DNA from: Ruminococcus sp.
Lineage (GTDB): Bacteria > Bacillota > Clostridia > Oscillospirales > Ruminococcaceae
NCBI GenBank assembly: GCA_017525915.1
Contig: JAFXSC010000010.1
Coordinates: 61,673-125,672, forward strand
DNA length: 64,000 nt
Direction of reading: 5' to 3'
The translations under genes were made by a program, and so were the position numbers. Position 1 is the stretch's first letter, and every line of letters starts with the position of its first letter. The notes beneath the pieces were generated by a model. That model made no database searches. It saw only the letters and a list, made by a program, of their open reading frames with translations, and was not told where the DNA came from. Positions 16,630 through 25,088 of the stretch are shown piece after piece.

Positions 16630-17571
16630 TTATGCGTTTGCAATTTCACGCGGAAATTTGTCGCTGTATATGCCGACCTCTGTGATGATGCCGCTGCTGC
16701 TGCCGGTAATAGTCACGGAAGCGATACGTTCAGCGTTCACGCCGGAGAAGGTAACGGTATCGGAAATGTCCTCGCCGTTGTAGCCGCTGTATGTGCAGAA
16801 GCGCTGCTTCCAGCCCCTTGTGCAGTATTTGTCGCGGAAGACAAGAGCGTCCTGCGGAGAGTAGAGGAATTGCCTGTCAAGCTCGAAGAACTGGTGACGG
16901 ACGATCTTCTGTGCGGTAACATCGCTGTCTGTCAGTTCAAATGTCCCGAAATCTCCGTTGATATCAGACATATGGAAATTGCTGACGAGACGCTTGCCGC
17001 TGATGCGCGACCCTGTCGAAAGCAGGTCGGCGCCGGTATAGACAAAAGCAGACGGCTGGCTCACAGGCGTTATCCTTACGCAGTTCGTGCCGCGGATATA
17101 GGGGTAAGTTCCATTGAGCTTGTAGGAGAGGTTGACAACTCCGTCCCACATGGTTGAATGGTTCTTGACGTAGATATAGTTGCTCGCGTCGGAATTGTCC
17201 TCGTGTGTCACATATGGAAGTACATAGTAGCTGTCCATGAGTGCGTTGAACGAGATGCTGAGCTTTAATCCCGGCTCTATCTGGTTCTGGCAGAGCAGGG
17301 AGGAAAAGCCTCTTGATGCGAACGAGGTCACGGTGATACCGCCCGAGGTCTCCGCACCGATGCTGTCAATGAGCCCGTGGTGGACGAGTATCCCCTCAAC
17401 ATAGAGCAATATCTCGGCAGCGGAGGAGTAGAGTGTCTCGTTTGTCACAGCCCTTGCATTCAGCGAGGTATAAGGGGTGTATGCGTCCTTGCGGAAGCTG
17501 AACGACAGCAGTGCGGTCTCTGTGAACTCCGTACCGTCGGAGTTCCTTATTTTCAGGTATGTGTCAGACAT
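16630..17571 (-). CDS. Phage tail hub-like protein (gpD/XkdQ-type), last gene of phage-like cluster
   Basis: 313 residues from the ATG at 17571, which has GGAGGAGTGAGGCA directly before it; a longer frame upstream lacks an RBS. The N-terminal half (FSFRKDAYTPYTSLNA, LYVEGILVHHGLIDSIG, then SFASRGFSSLLCQNQIEPG) follows the pattern of baseplate/tail hub proteins that carry the tail spike, and a later all-beta part follows. The match is by eye and moderate. It is the final gene of a nine-gene run whose other members package DNA and build heads. No tape-measure or sheath gene lies next to it, which is unusual for a hub. Confidence 0.5.
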   Translation of the reverse strand: MSDTYLKIRNSDGTEFTETALLSFSFRKDAYTPYTSLNARAVTNETLYSSAAEILLYVEGILVHHGLIDSIGAETSGGITVTSFASRGFSSLLCQNQIEPGLKLSISFNALMDSYYVLPYVTHEDNSDASNYIYVKNHSTMWDGVVNLSYKLNGTYPYIRGTNCVRITPVSQPSAFVYTGADLLSTGSRISGKRLVSNFHMSDINGDFGTFELTDSDVTAQKIVRHQFFELDRQFLYSPQDALVFRDKYCTRGWKQRFCTYSGYNGEDISDTVTFSGVNAERIASVTITGSSSGIITEVGIYSDKFPREIANA

Positions 17572-17575
17572 TGCC

Positions 17576-17965
17576 TCACTCCTCCGGAATATATATATTG
17601 TCTGAGGAGAGCGTGAGCGAAAGGTCAAGGAAGCTCTTTCCGGTATCGGCAGCCTTGTACGAGAGTATGCGGCAGTTCCCGAAATACAGCCCTCTGTACT
17701 CAACAGTGAGGACCGATGCCGAGCGCAGCATATCATTGAGCATGAGCACGTTCATGAGCGGCTCTTCCTCGTTGAACACCCTGCCTGTGAGGGTGAGCTT
17801 TGCTCTGCGCGGAAAGGTATTGGTTAGTGCCGCATCTCCGTCAACGGTAGACTTTTCGGCGACCGTCCGTTCAGCCTCAGCCGTGAAGCTCTCGCAGTAC
17901 AGCAGCATATCTCCTATGTACACCGGTACTGCCTTGCGCTGTTCAAGAAATGTGGACGTACTCAT
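17576..17965 (-). CDS. Phage-like structural protein, possibly tail tube or completion factor
   Basis: 129 residues, beta-rich by composition, with AKLTLTGRVFNEEEPLMNVLMLNDML and a C-terminal LDLSLTLSSDNIYIPEE. It overlaps the upstream gene by 4 nt (ATGA) and leaves 4 nt to the hub-like gene, so translation is coupled on both sides. I do not recognise the family; position between connector-like genes and the hub suggests a tail tube or baseplate role. Confidence 0.45.
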   Translation of the reverse strand: MSTSTFLEQRKAVPVYIGDMLLYCESFTAEAERTVAEKSTVDGDAALTNTFPRRAKLTLTGRVFNEEEPLMNVLMLNDMLRSASVLTVEYRGLYFGNCRILSYKAADTGKSFLDLSLTLSSDNIYIPEE

Positions 17966-18372
17966 TCCGTGCTCCTTTCGATGCGCGTGATGCCGCCGGA
18001 CGAGAGCAGAGCGGTCAGCACGAGCCTGTTGATATTGGAATCGTACTTCACGCTGAGCTTTTTCAGCGAGCAGTCAAGTCCGGAGAGCTCTCCGACCGCA
18101 ACAGCGGTCTTTGTGCTGTAATAGTCGAACAGCCTGCTCATGGGAAACTCCGGGGGAGCTGTGACCTTCACGCTTATATCCGCCCTGAACGGGATGTACA
18201 CGACATAGGGCGAATAGACCGGCGCAGTGCTCTCGAAAGCCTCAACACCGACTATCGTGTAAATGCCTTTGCCCTTCTTCTCGACGCTCTCCGCGTCAAA
18301 TGCGCTGTAAACCGGGTCTGAGCCGTAAGTCCTCAGCTCGCGCACGACCCTTTCGATGATGCTGTTCAGCAT
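17962..18372 (-). CDS. Phage-like protein of unknown function, possible tail terminator
   Basis: 136 residues, overlapping its neighbours by 7 nt upstream and 4 nt downstream. It starts with an amphipathic helix (MLNSIIERVVRELRTYG) followed by several strands, which is the common shape of head-completion or tail-terminator proteins. The family is not recognised; the function is inferred from gene order only. Confidence 0.4.
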   Translation of the reverse strand: MLNSIIERVVRELRTYGSDPVYSAFDAESVEKKGKGIYTIVGVEAFESTAPVYSPYVVYIPFRADISVKVTAPPEFPMSRLFDYYSTKTAVAVGELSGLDCSLKKLSVKYDSNINRLVLTALLSSGGITRIERSTE

Positions 18373-18734
18373 ATTTCATCCTCCTCTCCGGAAAAACCGG
18401 CAAATACGAATGTCTGCGGCTTGATAAGGTCGGAGCAGAGCTGAGTGTACTCCCTCAGCAGCTCAGCCGCCTGACCGACCGGTGAGCCTTCGCCGGCGGC
18501 AAGCATCTTGCCCGCATATGTAGCCTTGGTCCTGTCGCGCGAAGCCTTCATGCGGCAGAAGCGGTAGTTTGCTATCGCCGCCGCAAGGAAATCAAGGCGG
18601 ATATCTGACGTATCAGCGTCCGGAAGGAGCATACGCTCGGTCTCCCTGACCGCAAGGCTGACGAAAGGCGCGTATTCCTCGGCTTCCTCGCCGGAAAACA
18701 GCTCGAACAGTGATTTTACTGACTCTATGTTCAT
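18366..18734 (-). CDS. Phage-like head-tail connector-type protein
   Basis: 122 residues, mostly helical, Glu-rich at the N-terminus (ELFSGEEAEEYAPFVSLAVRETERML) with a central AAAIANYRFCRMKA helix. Size, helical content and place directly after the protease match adaptor proteins that sit on the portal ring. It starts 10 nt after the protease gene behind TGAGGTAG. Recognition is moderate. Confidence 0.5.
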   Translation of the reverse strand: MNIESVKSLFELFSGEEAEEYAPFVSLAVRETERMLLPDADTSDIRLDFLAAAIANYRFCRMKASRDRTKATYAGKMLAAGEGSPVGQAAELLREYTQLCSDLIKPQTFVFAGFSGEEDEIC

Positions 18735-18744
18735 TTATGCTACC

Positions 18745-19578
18745 TCATTTCATGGAAAATCCGGAGTTGTCCTCAGTGTTTCCGGTGCTCTCTGCAAGCT
18801 CAGGCTTAATGCCGCCCTTGACGCGGCGGTTTTCGAGTGACTTTTTCAGCGCGATGAGCTGCTTCGTATCCATGCCGCGGCAGGTCACACCGACCGCCTT
18901 TGCCGCATCTGTTCCGGCAACGAAATAAGCGAGCCTGCGTATATCGCGGCGGAGCTCGTCATCAGCGGCACTTATATCCTCAGTCACCGGCACAGTCACC
19001 GTGCCGCTCTCGGAAAAGCGCTTTGTAACGCCTGCACCGACCTGTGCCGGAACTGCCACGAAGCTCCACTCATAGGCATCAGTGATGCCGCTGAGCACGG
19101 TATGGCAGAGCTTTCCACCGTAGAGCCTGCCCCTGATATGCTCGCAGCCGCCGGAGGACTTGTCGCAGCCGCATACCGAGCACACTCTCTGTGAAGCACT
19201 GCATGATATGCTGACCTCCTTCTTGATTCCGCCGTCTATCTCGGCAATGAGGTCGCGGTTGTCGCCGGTACGCACCATATAAGCCTCCGCCTTCAGGTAT
19301 CTGTAAGGCTTGCCGTACTTTGTCTTGCGGGAGCCGTCCTCAATGACAGCGGTGTCGAAGATACGCGCGTTCTGGTTGGAAGTGGTGGGGTCATGGTCGA
19401 ATATGCCGGTCTTTCCGATGAAAAGCTCCCGGAGCTCGTCAAGCGCTTCGTCGGAGAAACGCTCGCAGTCGCGGTCTATCTCGTTGTCGCAGAGAATCAC
19501 GGAAAAGACGTATACCTCCTCCTCTGTGAGCGGACGGCGCGTGAAGCGGTTTATCCTGTCGAGTATTTCCTTATCCAT
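18745..19578 (-). CDS. Phage prohead protease with Cys-rich insert
   Basis: 277 residues. The N-terminal two thirds follow the pattern of prohead maturation proteases found in clostridial prophages: VYVFSVILCDNEIDRDCERF, FDHDP (likely catalytic His), KKEVSISCS (likely catalytic Ser), and TDAYEWSFVAVPAQ. A small metal-binding cluster (CSVCGCDKSSGGCEH) is inserted after the Ser motif. The C-terminal ~70 residues are helical and could act as a scaffold. RBS AAAGGAGG. In most HK97-type phages the protease precedes the capsid gene; here it follows it. Confidence 0.8.
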   Translation of the reverse strand: MDKEILDRINRFTRRPLTEEEVYVFSVILCDNEIDRDCERFSDEALDELRELFIGKTGIFDHDPTTSNQNARIFDTAVIEDGSRKTKYGKPYRYLKAEAYMVRTGDNRDLIAEIDGGIKKEVSISCSASQRVCSVCGCDKSSGGCEHIRGRLYGGKLCHTVLSGITDAYEWSFVAVPAQVGAGVTKRFSESGTVTVPVTEDISAADDELRRDIRRLAYFVAGTDAAKAVGVTCRGMDTKQLIALKKSLENRRVKGGIKPELAESTGNTEDNSGFSMK

Positions 19579-19599
19579 AGTTCCTCCTTTCGGTAAGGG

Positions 19600-19627
19600 C
19601 GGGCTGCCCTCCGGAGAGAGCAGCCCG
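19600..19627 (-). terminator. Attenuator-like hairpin between capsid and protease genes
   Basis: CGGGCTGC / GCAGCCCG stem with a 12-nt loop in the 69-nt gap after the capsid gene. With no strong T tract, it probably lowers rather than stops expression of downstream genes, as is common after capsid genes. Confidence 0.45.
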
Positions 19628-19647
19628 GCAGTTGCTTTGCCGATGTA

Positions 19648-20682
19648 TTATTCCTGACCCTGTTCAGCGTTATCGCCGCCGTTGTTATCATCACCGCCGT
19701 TATCGTCATTTCCGCCGGCAGACTTGATAGTGAGCACCTTTACGGCATCGGGAGTGATCTTCTTGAAGCCGCAGGTGATGGATACCGTGATCTGGTCGAG
19801 CTGACGGTCGATGAGCTTGTCTGTCTCCATAACGAGGTCGGTGCTTGTGATGAATTCGAGCGCGAAGCTGCGGTCGATACCGATGATCTTTGTGTCACTT
19901 GCAGAAGCGCACTTGATGAGCTCTGCGCCAAGGGGAAGAACGATCCTGCCGTTCTGAACGGAATTGCACTCCTTGACCTCCTTCATAGCCGCGATGAGAG
20001 CAGCGTTGTCGGGAGAAGCGATGACCGTTGTCATGTCGAAGTCGGTGAAGCAGCCGTAGAGGTTTGCAAGGTCGGAGTAAGCGAGAGTTGTCTCCTCAGT
20101 TTCAGTACCCTGTGCATCTGCCGCGAGAACTGTGACAGCCTGATTTACAACGTTTGCGGCAAGTCTTACGCCGATGCTTCTGAGCATCACGCCGAAGACG
20201 TCAAGTCTCTGGTGGCGTACAGCCTCGTAGGAAGCACTGATAAGTCTGCCGTACTTTGCAAGGGTCACAGCAGTTTCGCTCTCTGTGACAGTAGCCTCAG
20301 GGAGGAGCGCAGCCTGTGCGGTAGTCTCGTATTCGTCCGTATCATCGAGCTCGCAGCCGAGATACTGACCGGAACTGCAAACGGTCTTTACCGCGCAGAT
20401 AGTACCGAGGATAGTCTCGTTGAAGCCCTTTCTGATCGAGCGGGTCACGAATTCGGGGAAGAGCACAGCGCTCTCCGTAGTTGAGAAGAATTTCTCTACG
20501 CAGTCGCAGTCGGAACCGTTAATGCGGATATTGAAGCGCTTGAGCTGTCTCTCGAAGGCGTCGAGATTTTCGAGAGGAGTGCCGGAGTAAGCGGCAGAGG
20601 GGTCAAGCTCCTCGAGAGCAGCGGTGAAAGACTTACCGCTGAGATTATAGAGTCCCTTTTCAAGTCTGATATCGTTATACAT
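19648..20682 (-). CDS. Phage major capsid protein-like
   Basis: 344 residues. The middle (ETAVTLAKYGRLISASYEAVRHQRLDVFGVMLRSIG) and the later TDFDMTTVIASPDNAALIAAMKEVK read like the HK97-fold capsid proteins of clostridial prophages: a central helix followed by a ligand- or antigen-like peptide-binding region. The last ~25 residues are a Gly/Asp/Asn-rich low-complexity tail (GGNDDNGGDDNNGG). RBS CAGGAGG is 7 nt before the ATG, and only 2 nt separate it from the portal gene. The frame is long and undamaged. Confidence 0.75.
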   Translation of the reverse strand: MYNDIRLEKGLYNLSGKSFTAALEELDPSAAYSGTPLENLDAFERQLKRFNIRINGSDCDCVEKFFSTTESAVLFPEFVTRSIRKGFNETILGTICAVKTVCSSGQYLGCELDDTDEYETTAQAALLPEATVTESETAVTLAKYGRLISASYEAVRHQRLDVFGVMLRSIGVRLAANVVNQAVTVLAADAQGTETEETTLAYSDLANLYGCFTDFDMTTVIASPDNAALIAAMKEVKECNSVQNGRIVLPLGAELIKCASASDTKIIGIDRSFALEFITSTDLVMETDKLIDRQLDQITVSITCGFKKITPDAVKVLTIKSAGGNDDNGGDDNNGGDNAEQGQE

Positions 20683-20684
20683 AT

Positions 20685-21839
20685 TTATACCTCCTGAGTA
20701 TTTTTATCCTGCGCGTCAAGGCGCATTTCTATTTCTCTTGCCTGAGCGTTCTTCAATCTCGCATCGGCAAGAGCCGTTTCGTCCTGAAGATTGATATTGT
20801 CCCATTCTATGCGGCATACGGCTTCCGAGCCGACCGATGCGAGATAGGCATCGGCTACGCTGCATATCACGGGGGTAAGGAGCCGTCTGTAATACTCCAG
20901 CTCAGAGGTGAGTATATCAGCCTGCTGAGAGGACATACGCTCGGTACTGCTCCAGTTCAGCCCGAGAAGGAACGGCGGAATCGAGAGCTTTGCGATGAGC
21001 TGCTCGAGTATCTGCCTTACCGGGATATTCGTGTCAAAAAGCTGATTGTCTGCGCCGATGACCTTGATATCAACATCACCGACTGCCACGAAGTCCTTGA
21101 CCTCGCCGCATCTTGCCGAACTCATGCCGTCAGCCCACTCGCGTGCTATCTGCTGGGCGCGTTCACGGGAATAGACTATATCGTCCGAACCGCTCTGCGG
21201 CTTGTAGGTCACGGCATAGCGGACGTTTCCGGCACGGTCATAGTTCTGACCTATGCACTCGTATATCCTGAGAAGAATGCTGCTGAGTGCCGGAAGACCT
21301 CGCAGGAGCGACTTCCCTCCGATGAGCGAGGCGTAGAGGATATTCTCCGGGTGGAGTACCGTCTTTGCTGTGCCGTTGGCAGAGCGGACGGTATAGGTCC
21401 TCGTGAAGGGCTCACTGCCCGGACTTATCTTTACAGCGGACACATCTCCGAGCCAGAGCCCGGCGATGCGCTCATTTGCGCTGTCCTTGACTATCTCTCC
21501 GACTGCGCTGCCGTAGGTCAGTATGCTGTCGAGAAAATTGTCTGCAAAGAAGCCGACCGACTGACCGTTGAGCCCGACAGGCACGTTTTCGAGAAAGCGG
21601 TCGAGCTCCGGCTGGATGTCTTCGTCCGAACATACAACGCGGAATCCGCCCGTAAGGCGTATTATCTTCATGATAGCCGCGTCAATGACCGGAACGGCAT
21701 ATCTCAGCCTGTCGTACAGCTCCTTTTCGAGCGGTACTATCACCGGAGGCAGAACTGTTCCCTGAGTGCCGTATCTTGGCGCGGAGATGAGCTCCGGCTT
21801 TGCGGCTCCGGGTACGTTTTTTCGTTTGAAAAGCTTCAT
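20685..21839 (-). CDS. Phage portal protein
   Basis: 384 residues with the layout of HK97-type portals: an N-terminal PVIDAAIMKIIRLTGGFRVV helix and strand, the crown/stem region with HPENILYASLIGGKSLLRGLPALS, and a long C-terminal helix (QQADILTSELEYYRRLLTPVI). The portal forms the ring through which the terminase drives DNA into the head. RBS AAAGGAGG lies 5 nt before the ATG. Gene order terminase-portal-capsid is standard. Confidence 0.85.
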   Translation of the reverse strand: MKLFKRKNVPGAAKPELISAPRYGTQGTVLPPVIVPLEKELYDRLRYAVPVIDAAIMKIIRLTGGFRVVCSDEDIQPELDRFLENVPVGLNGQSVGFFADNFLDSILTYGSAVGEIVKDSANERIAGLWLGDVSAVKISPGSEPFTRTYTVRSANGTAKTVLHPENILYASLIGGKSLLRGLPALSSILLRIYECIGQNYDRAGNVRYAVTYKPQSGSDDIVYSRERAQQIAREWADGMSSARCGEVKDFVAVGDVDIKVIGADNQLFDTNIPVRQILEQLIAKLSIPPFLLGLNWSSTERMSSQQADILTSELEYYRRLLTPVICSVADAYLASVGSEAVCRIEWDNINLQDETALADARLKNAQAREIEMRLDAQDKNTQEV

Positions 21840-21875
21840 TTTTCCTCCTTTCGTATGAAGAACGGCGGTACCTTC

Positions 21876-23123
21876 TTATCTTCCTACTGACAGGGCGACG
21901 AGCTGGTCACCGCCCTGCGAATTCACCATATCCGTCACGAAATAGCGCATATCGTCCATAGCGTGATCGTTCTCCTTGATCGGTGCATCGCTGCCGGAGC
22001 GTTCGTTCCAGCAATAGAGCTGGAACTCCCTTATGATATCCCGGCAGCTTTCGTGGAAACGCAGTCTTCCGCTGCGAAGTGCGCTGCTCACGAGACGTAT
22101 ACCCGTCACGACATCGTTGTCTGCCTTTACGACTCTGAATTTCCCGTGTCTGCGGATACACTCGATGAAGCTCGCCGCGGAGGGATCGACTATCACCTTC
22201 GATATCTTCCGTCCGCCTGCAAGCTCCTCCAGAGCCGCATAGTGCTCCTCGTCGGTCCGCTGTACTCCCTCGCGTTTTGAGGAATAGTAGTATTCCTTCA
22301 GGCGATGCCAGACGCCGCTGTGAAGTCCCCAGAGACCGAATGATGAGGGATTGACCGTGCCGTAGTCGCATGATATGACGTATTGCTCGCAGCTTACCTC
22401 GCCGCTGAAAACGTGCTTTTCCATACTGAACATAGGATAGACCGCGCCGTGTGAGGCAGTCCACTTGCCAAGCACGAACCTTTCGTAGAATGTGCCGGAA
22501 TAGAGCCTTTTGTAGCGGCTTTTCAGCGATTCCGTGAGAGAGGGGTTATCGTCCATGGTGAAGTGTAGGCAGAGGGCGTGTTTATCCTCCGGCTTTCTGA
22601 TCCATTCGGTATAGAACCAGTGCGCCGGAGTATCGGGATTGCAGTTGAACCAGAGCTTCGAGCCGCTGACCGAGCATCTTGCGATAGCCTGTTCCACGAA
22701 GGAGCGCGGCATAAGTGCGACCTCGTCGAAGAATACGCCCGAGAGCGTCATGCCCTGTATCAGAGCCGCCGAGCCTTCGTCCTTGCCGCCGAAGATGTAG
22801 AAGCGGTTGGTCCTGCCGAGCATGGTGACGTCGATATAGTTCGCGCTGACCTTCTCGATGCAGGTGAAACCGTAGTCCCGGAGTATCGGGAGAAGCGGAG
22901 TTACGACGTTTCTGCGGAGCGAGGTTATCGTCTTGCCGCAGAGGGCGAATGAGCTGTCTCTGAAACTGCCGCACGCCCAGAGCATGAAGCCGACCGACAT
23001 CGCAAGAGTTTTGCCGCTCCTGACCGCCCCGTCGCAGATTATCGCGTCCATACCGCGGTATTCCGGCATTGTCCACCATTTAACGGCAAGCCTTTGTTTC
23101 GGGGAGAGCTTATCTATCCTCAG
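21876..23123 (-). CDS. Phage terminase large subunit (PBSX-type TerL), probable CTG start
   Basis: 415 residues if started at the CTG at 23123, which lies 9 nt after GAGGAGG and gives an N-terminus (xRIDKLSPKQRLAVKWW) aligned with PBSX-type terminases; the ATG at 23210 would add 29 unlikely residues inside the small-subunit gene. The ATPase is intact: Walker A GAVRSGKT (~32-39) and Walker B VFFDE (~130-134). Nuclease acidic residues are present: CDYGT D253, VDPSA D313 and MDDMRYF D390. It packages DNA into procapsids with the small subunit. It overlaps the small-subunit gene by 14 nt. Intact catalytic residues argue against long-term decay. Confidence 0.9.
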   Translation of the reverse strand: MRIDKLSPKQRLAVKWWTMPEYRGMDAIICDGAVRSGKTLAMSVGFMLWACGSFRDSSFALCGKTITSLRRNVVTPLLPILRDYGFTCIEKVSANYIDVTMLGRTNRFYIFGGKDEGSAALIQGMTLSGVFFDEVALMPRSFVEQAIARCSVSGSKLWFNCNPDTPAHWFYTEWIRKPEDKHALCLHFTMDDNPSLTESLKSRYKRLYSGTFYERFVLGKWTASHGAVYPMFSMEKHVFSGEVSCEQYVISCDYGTVNPSSFGLWGLHSGVWHRLKEYYYSSKREGVQRTDEEHYAALEELAGGRKISKVIVDPSAASFIECIRRHGKFRVVKADNDVVTGIRLVSSALRSGRLRFHESCRDIIREFQLYCWNERSGSDAPIKENDHAMDDMRYFVTDMVNSQGGDQLVALSVGR

Positions 23124-23601
23124 TGTAATCAGCCTCCTCTGCGGTATCGGTGAGAGCGCTGATAAGACCGGCAGCCCTGTCGCGGTCGGAGAACGTATTC
23201 TCCAGCTCAAACAGCTTTTCGAGGGCTTTCAGCCTGTCGAACAGCTTGACCTCAACGCCGCCTCCCTTTACCCTTTTGATCTCGGAGACATTGAACAGGT
23301 CGAGTCCGGCAATGACCTCCGGCGGCGGGAGCTCGTCCGAGAATGCAAGGACAGCAGCGTCCCGGCAGTTCCCGAAGGCGAGCCTTTTCAGTCCCGCGAT
23401 AACTCCGCTCCCGTCCGAGAGCAGTTCTCTCAGCTCTGCGATCTTTTTCCGGCAGCCCGGCGACCTCAGACAGCTCAGTCCGTCCCTGAGAGCGGTATCT
23501 GCGGGGAAACCGGCTTTCGCGGCAGCCTCCTCAACGCTTCCGAGCAGGGCATAGCAGCAGCAGAAATCGTCCCTGAGCTGCTTTTTATCTTTTTCCTGAA
23601 T
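23110..23601 (-). CDS. Phage terminase small subunit-like protein, probable ATT start
   Basis: About 163 residues. The C-terminal part (DLFNVSEIKRVKGGGVEVKLFDRLKALEKLFELE) is the hallmark of Terminase_2-type small subunits, which bind the packaging site. The frame has no Met after an upstream ATG at 23739, and that ATG lies in AT-rich, non-coding-looking sequence without an RBS. A strong AAAGGAGG sits 8 nt before an in-frame ATT at 23601, giving IQEKDKKQLRDDF; CTT at 23604 is the alternative. It is the first gene of the nine-gene minus-strand cluster. Confidence 0.75.
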   Translation of the reverse strand: MQEKDKKQLRDDFCCCYALLGSVEEAAAKAGFPADTALRDGLSCLRSPGCRKKIAELRELLSDGSGVIAGLKRLAFGNCRDAAVLAFSDELPPPEVIAGLDLFNVSEIKRVKGGGVEVKLFDRLKALEKLFELENTFSDRDRAAGLISALTDTAEEADYTEDR

Positions 23602-23812
23602 AAGAAAGACCTCCTTTCGTCCCGAACGGTACCGCCGTTCACTAAGGGGCAAAAAAGAGGCGTTTTTCAATGCAAAACCGTTGAATATTGAAAAAATTTT
23701 TTTAGCTGCGTTAACGATGCCTGCATCGTGCCACTGCAATTATGCTCTATTCATTAATATCTCATGTTCCGATATGACAAAAATATAATTGCAAATTTGT
23801 TGCAAATGTCAC

Positions 23813-23841
23813 TGTTTTTATGCTTGTTAATATGGTATAAT
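23813..23841 (+). promoter_or_regulatory. Extended -10 promoter of the flavodiiron gene
   Basis: TGG-TATAAT with the -10 hexamer at 23836-23841; the -35 position (TGTTTT at 17 nt) is poor. The start codon is 57 nt downstream. Confidence 0.6.
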
Positions 23842-23897
23842 CAATTGTAACAGAATAAACCCTGTTGATATGCAAATAATGAAAAGAGGTAACCGCT

Positions 23898-25058
23898 ATG
23901 ATAAAGCTTACAGACGACATCTTCTACATTGGTGTGAACGACCGCCAACTCGACCTTTTCGAGGGACAGTACGACGTTCCCAACGGAATGGCTTACAATT
24001 CCTACATCATAAATGACGATAAGACTGCCATATTCGATACTGTTGACAAAAACTTCACCGATGAATGGCTCGCCAATATCACTGAGGTCCTTGGCGGCCG
24101 CACTCCGGATTACCTTATCGTTCAGCATATGGAGCCCGACCATTCCGCAAATATCGCCGCGTTTGCCGCGAAGTACCCAAATACCGTCATTGTAGGCAAC
24201 TCCAAGACCTTCGCCATGATGAAGGCTTTCTATCCGGAGCTTGCGCTCGAAGGCAGAACGCTTGAGGTCAAGGACGGCGACACTCTTTCCCTCGGCAGCC
24301 ATGAGCTGAAATTCATCTTCGCTCCCATGGTGCACTGGCCGGAGGTAATGTTCACCTACGACAGCAGGGACAAGGTGCTTTTCTCCGCCGACGCCTTCGG
24401 AAAATTCGGCGCTCTTGACGCTGATGAGGACTGGGCTTGCGAGGCAAGGCGCTATTACTTCGGCATTGTCGGGAAGTACGGCGCTCAGGTGCAGGGTGTA
24501 CTGAAAAAGGCTGCCGCTCTTGACATACAGATGATATGCCCTCTCCACGGACCTGTTCTCAGCGAGAACCTCGGATACTACCTTGATCTTTACAATACAT
24601 GGTCGTCCTACGGCGTTGAGTCCGAGGGTGTGTTCATAGCCTACACTTCCGTATATGGAAACACGAAGAAGGCTGCCGAGCTTCTGAAGGACAAGCTTCT
24701 CGAGAAGGGCTGCCCGAGAGTTGCCATTGCCGACCTCGCCCGTGAGGATATGGCTGAGTCGGTCGAGGACGCATTCCGCCACGGCAAGCTCGTACTTGCT
24801 ACGACCACCTACAATGCGGATATCTTCCCGTTCATGAAGCACTTCATACTTGACCTCACCGAGAGAAATTTCCAGAACCGCACCGTCGGCATCATCGAGA
24901 ACGGAAGCTGGGCGCCTACCGCCGCAAAGATCATAAAGGGAATGTTCGAGAAGTCGAAGGACCTCACATTCACCGATACGACCGTATCAATAAAGTCCGC
25001 CGTCAAGCCCGAGAATATCGCACAGATAGAAGCTCTTGCCGACGAACTCATGAAGTAA
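23898..25058 (+). CDS. fprA: Flavodiiron protein (A-type flavoprotein, O2/NO reductase)
   Basis: 386 residues: an N-terminal metallo-beta-lactamase-like domain with a diiron site (HMEPDH at 77-82, further ligands in MVHWPEV, DAFGKFG and CPLHGPVL) and a C-terminal flavodoxin domain (~250-386, starting FIAYTSVYGNTKKAAELL) that binds FMN. These enzymes reduce oxygen to water, or nitric oxide to N2O, in the cytoplasm of anaerobes, taking electrons from rubredoxin or another donor. RBS AAAAGAGG. It is followed within 30 nt by an FTR-like protein and a thioredoxin, so the three probably form one oxidative-stress operon. Confidence 0.93.
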   Translation: MIKLTDDIFYIGVNDRQLDLFEGQYDVPNGMAYNSYIINDDKTAIFDTVDKNFTDEWLANITEVLGGRTPDYLIVQHMEPDHSANIAAFAAKYPNTVIVGNSKTFAMMKAFYPELALEGRTLEVKDGDTLSLGSHELKFIFAPMVHWPEVMFTYDSRDKVLFSADAFGKFGALDADEDWACEARRYYFGIVGKYGAQVQGVLKKAAALDIQMICPLHGPVLSENLGYYLDLYNTWSSYGVESEGVFIAYTSVYGNTKKAAELLKDKLLEKGCPRVAIADLAREDMAESVEDAFRHGKLVLATTTYNADIFPFMKHFILDLTERNFQNRTVGIIENGSWAPTAAKIIKGMFEKSKDLTFTDTTVSIKSAVKPENIAQIEALADELMK

Positions 25059-25088
25059 GGGAGCAGTGCTCCCGGAAAGGAGCTGCAT

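Noticed and set aside
16630-23601. Firm call of a gene-transfer agent
   Set aside because: Only head, packaging and hub-like genes are visible; no tail genes or evidence of packaging host DNA, so the cluster is described without that label.
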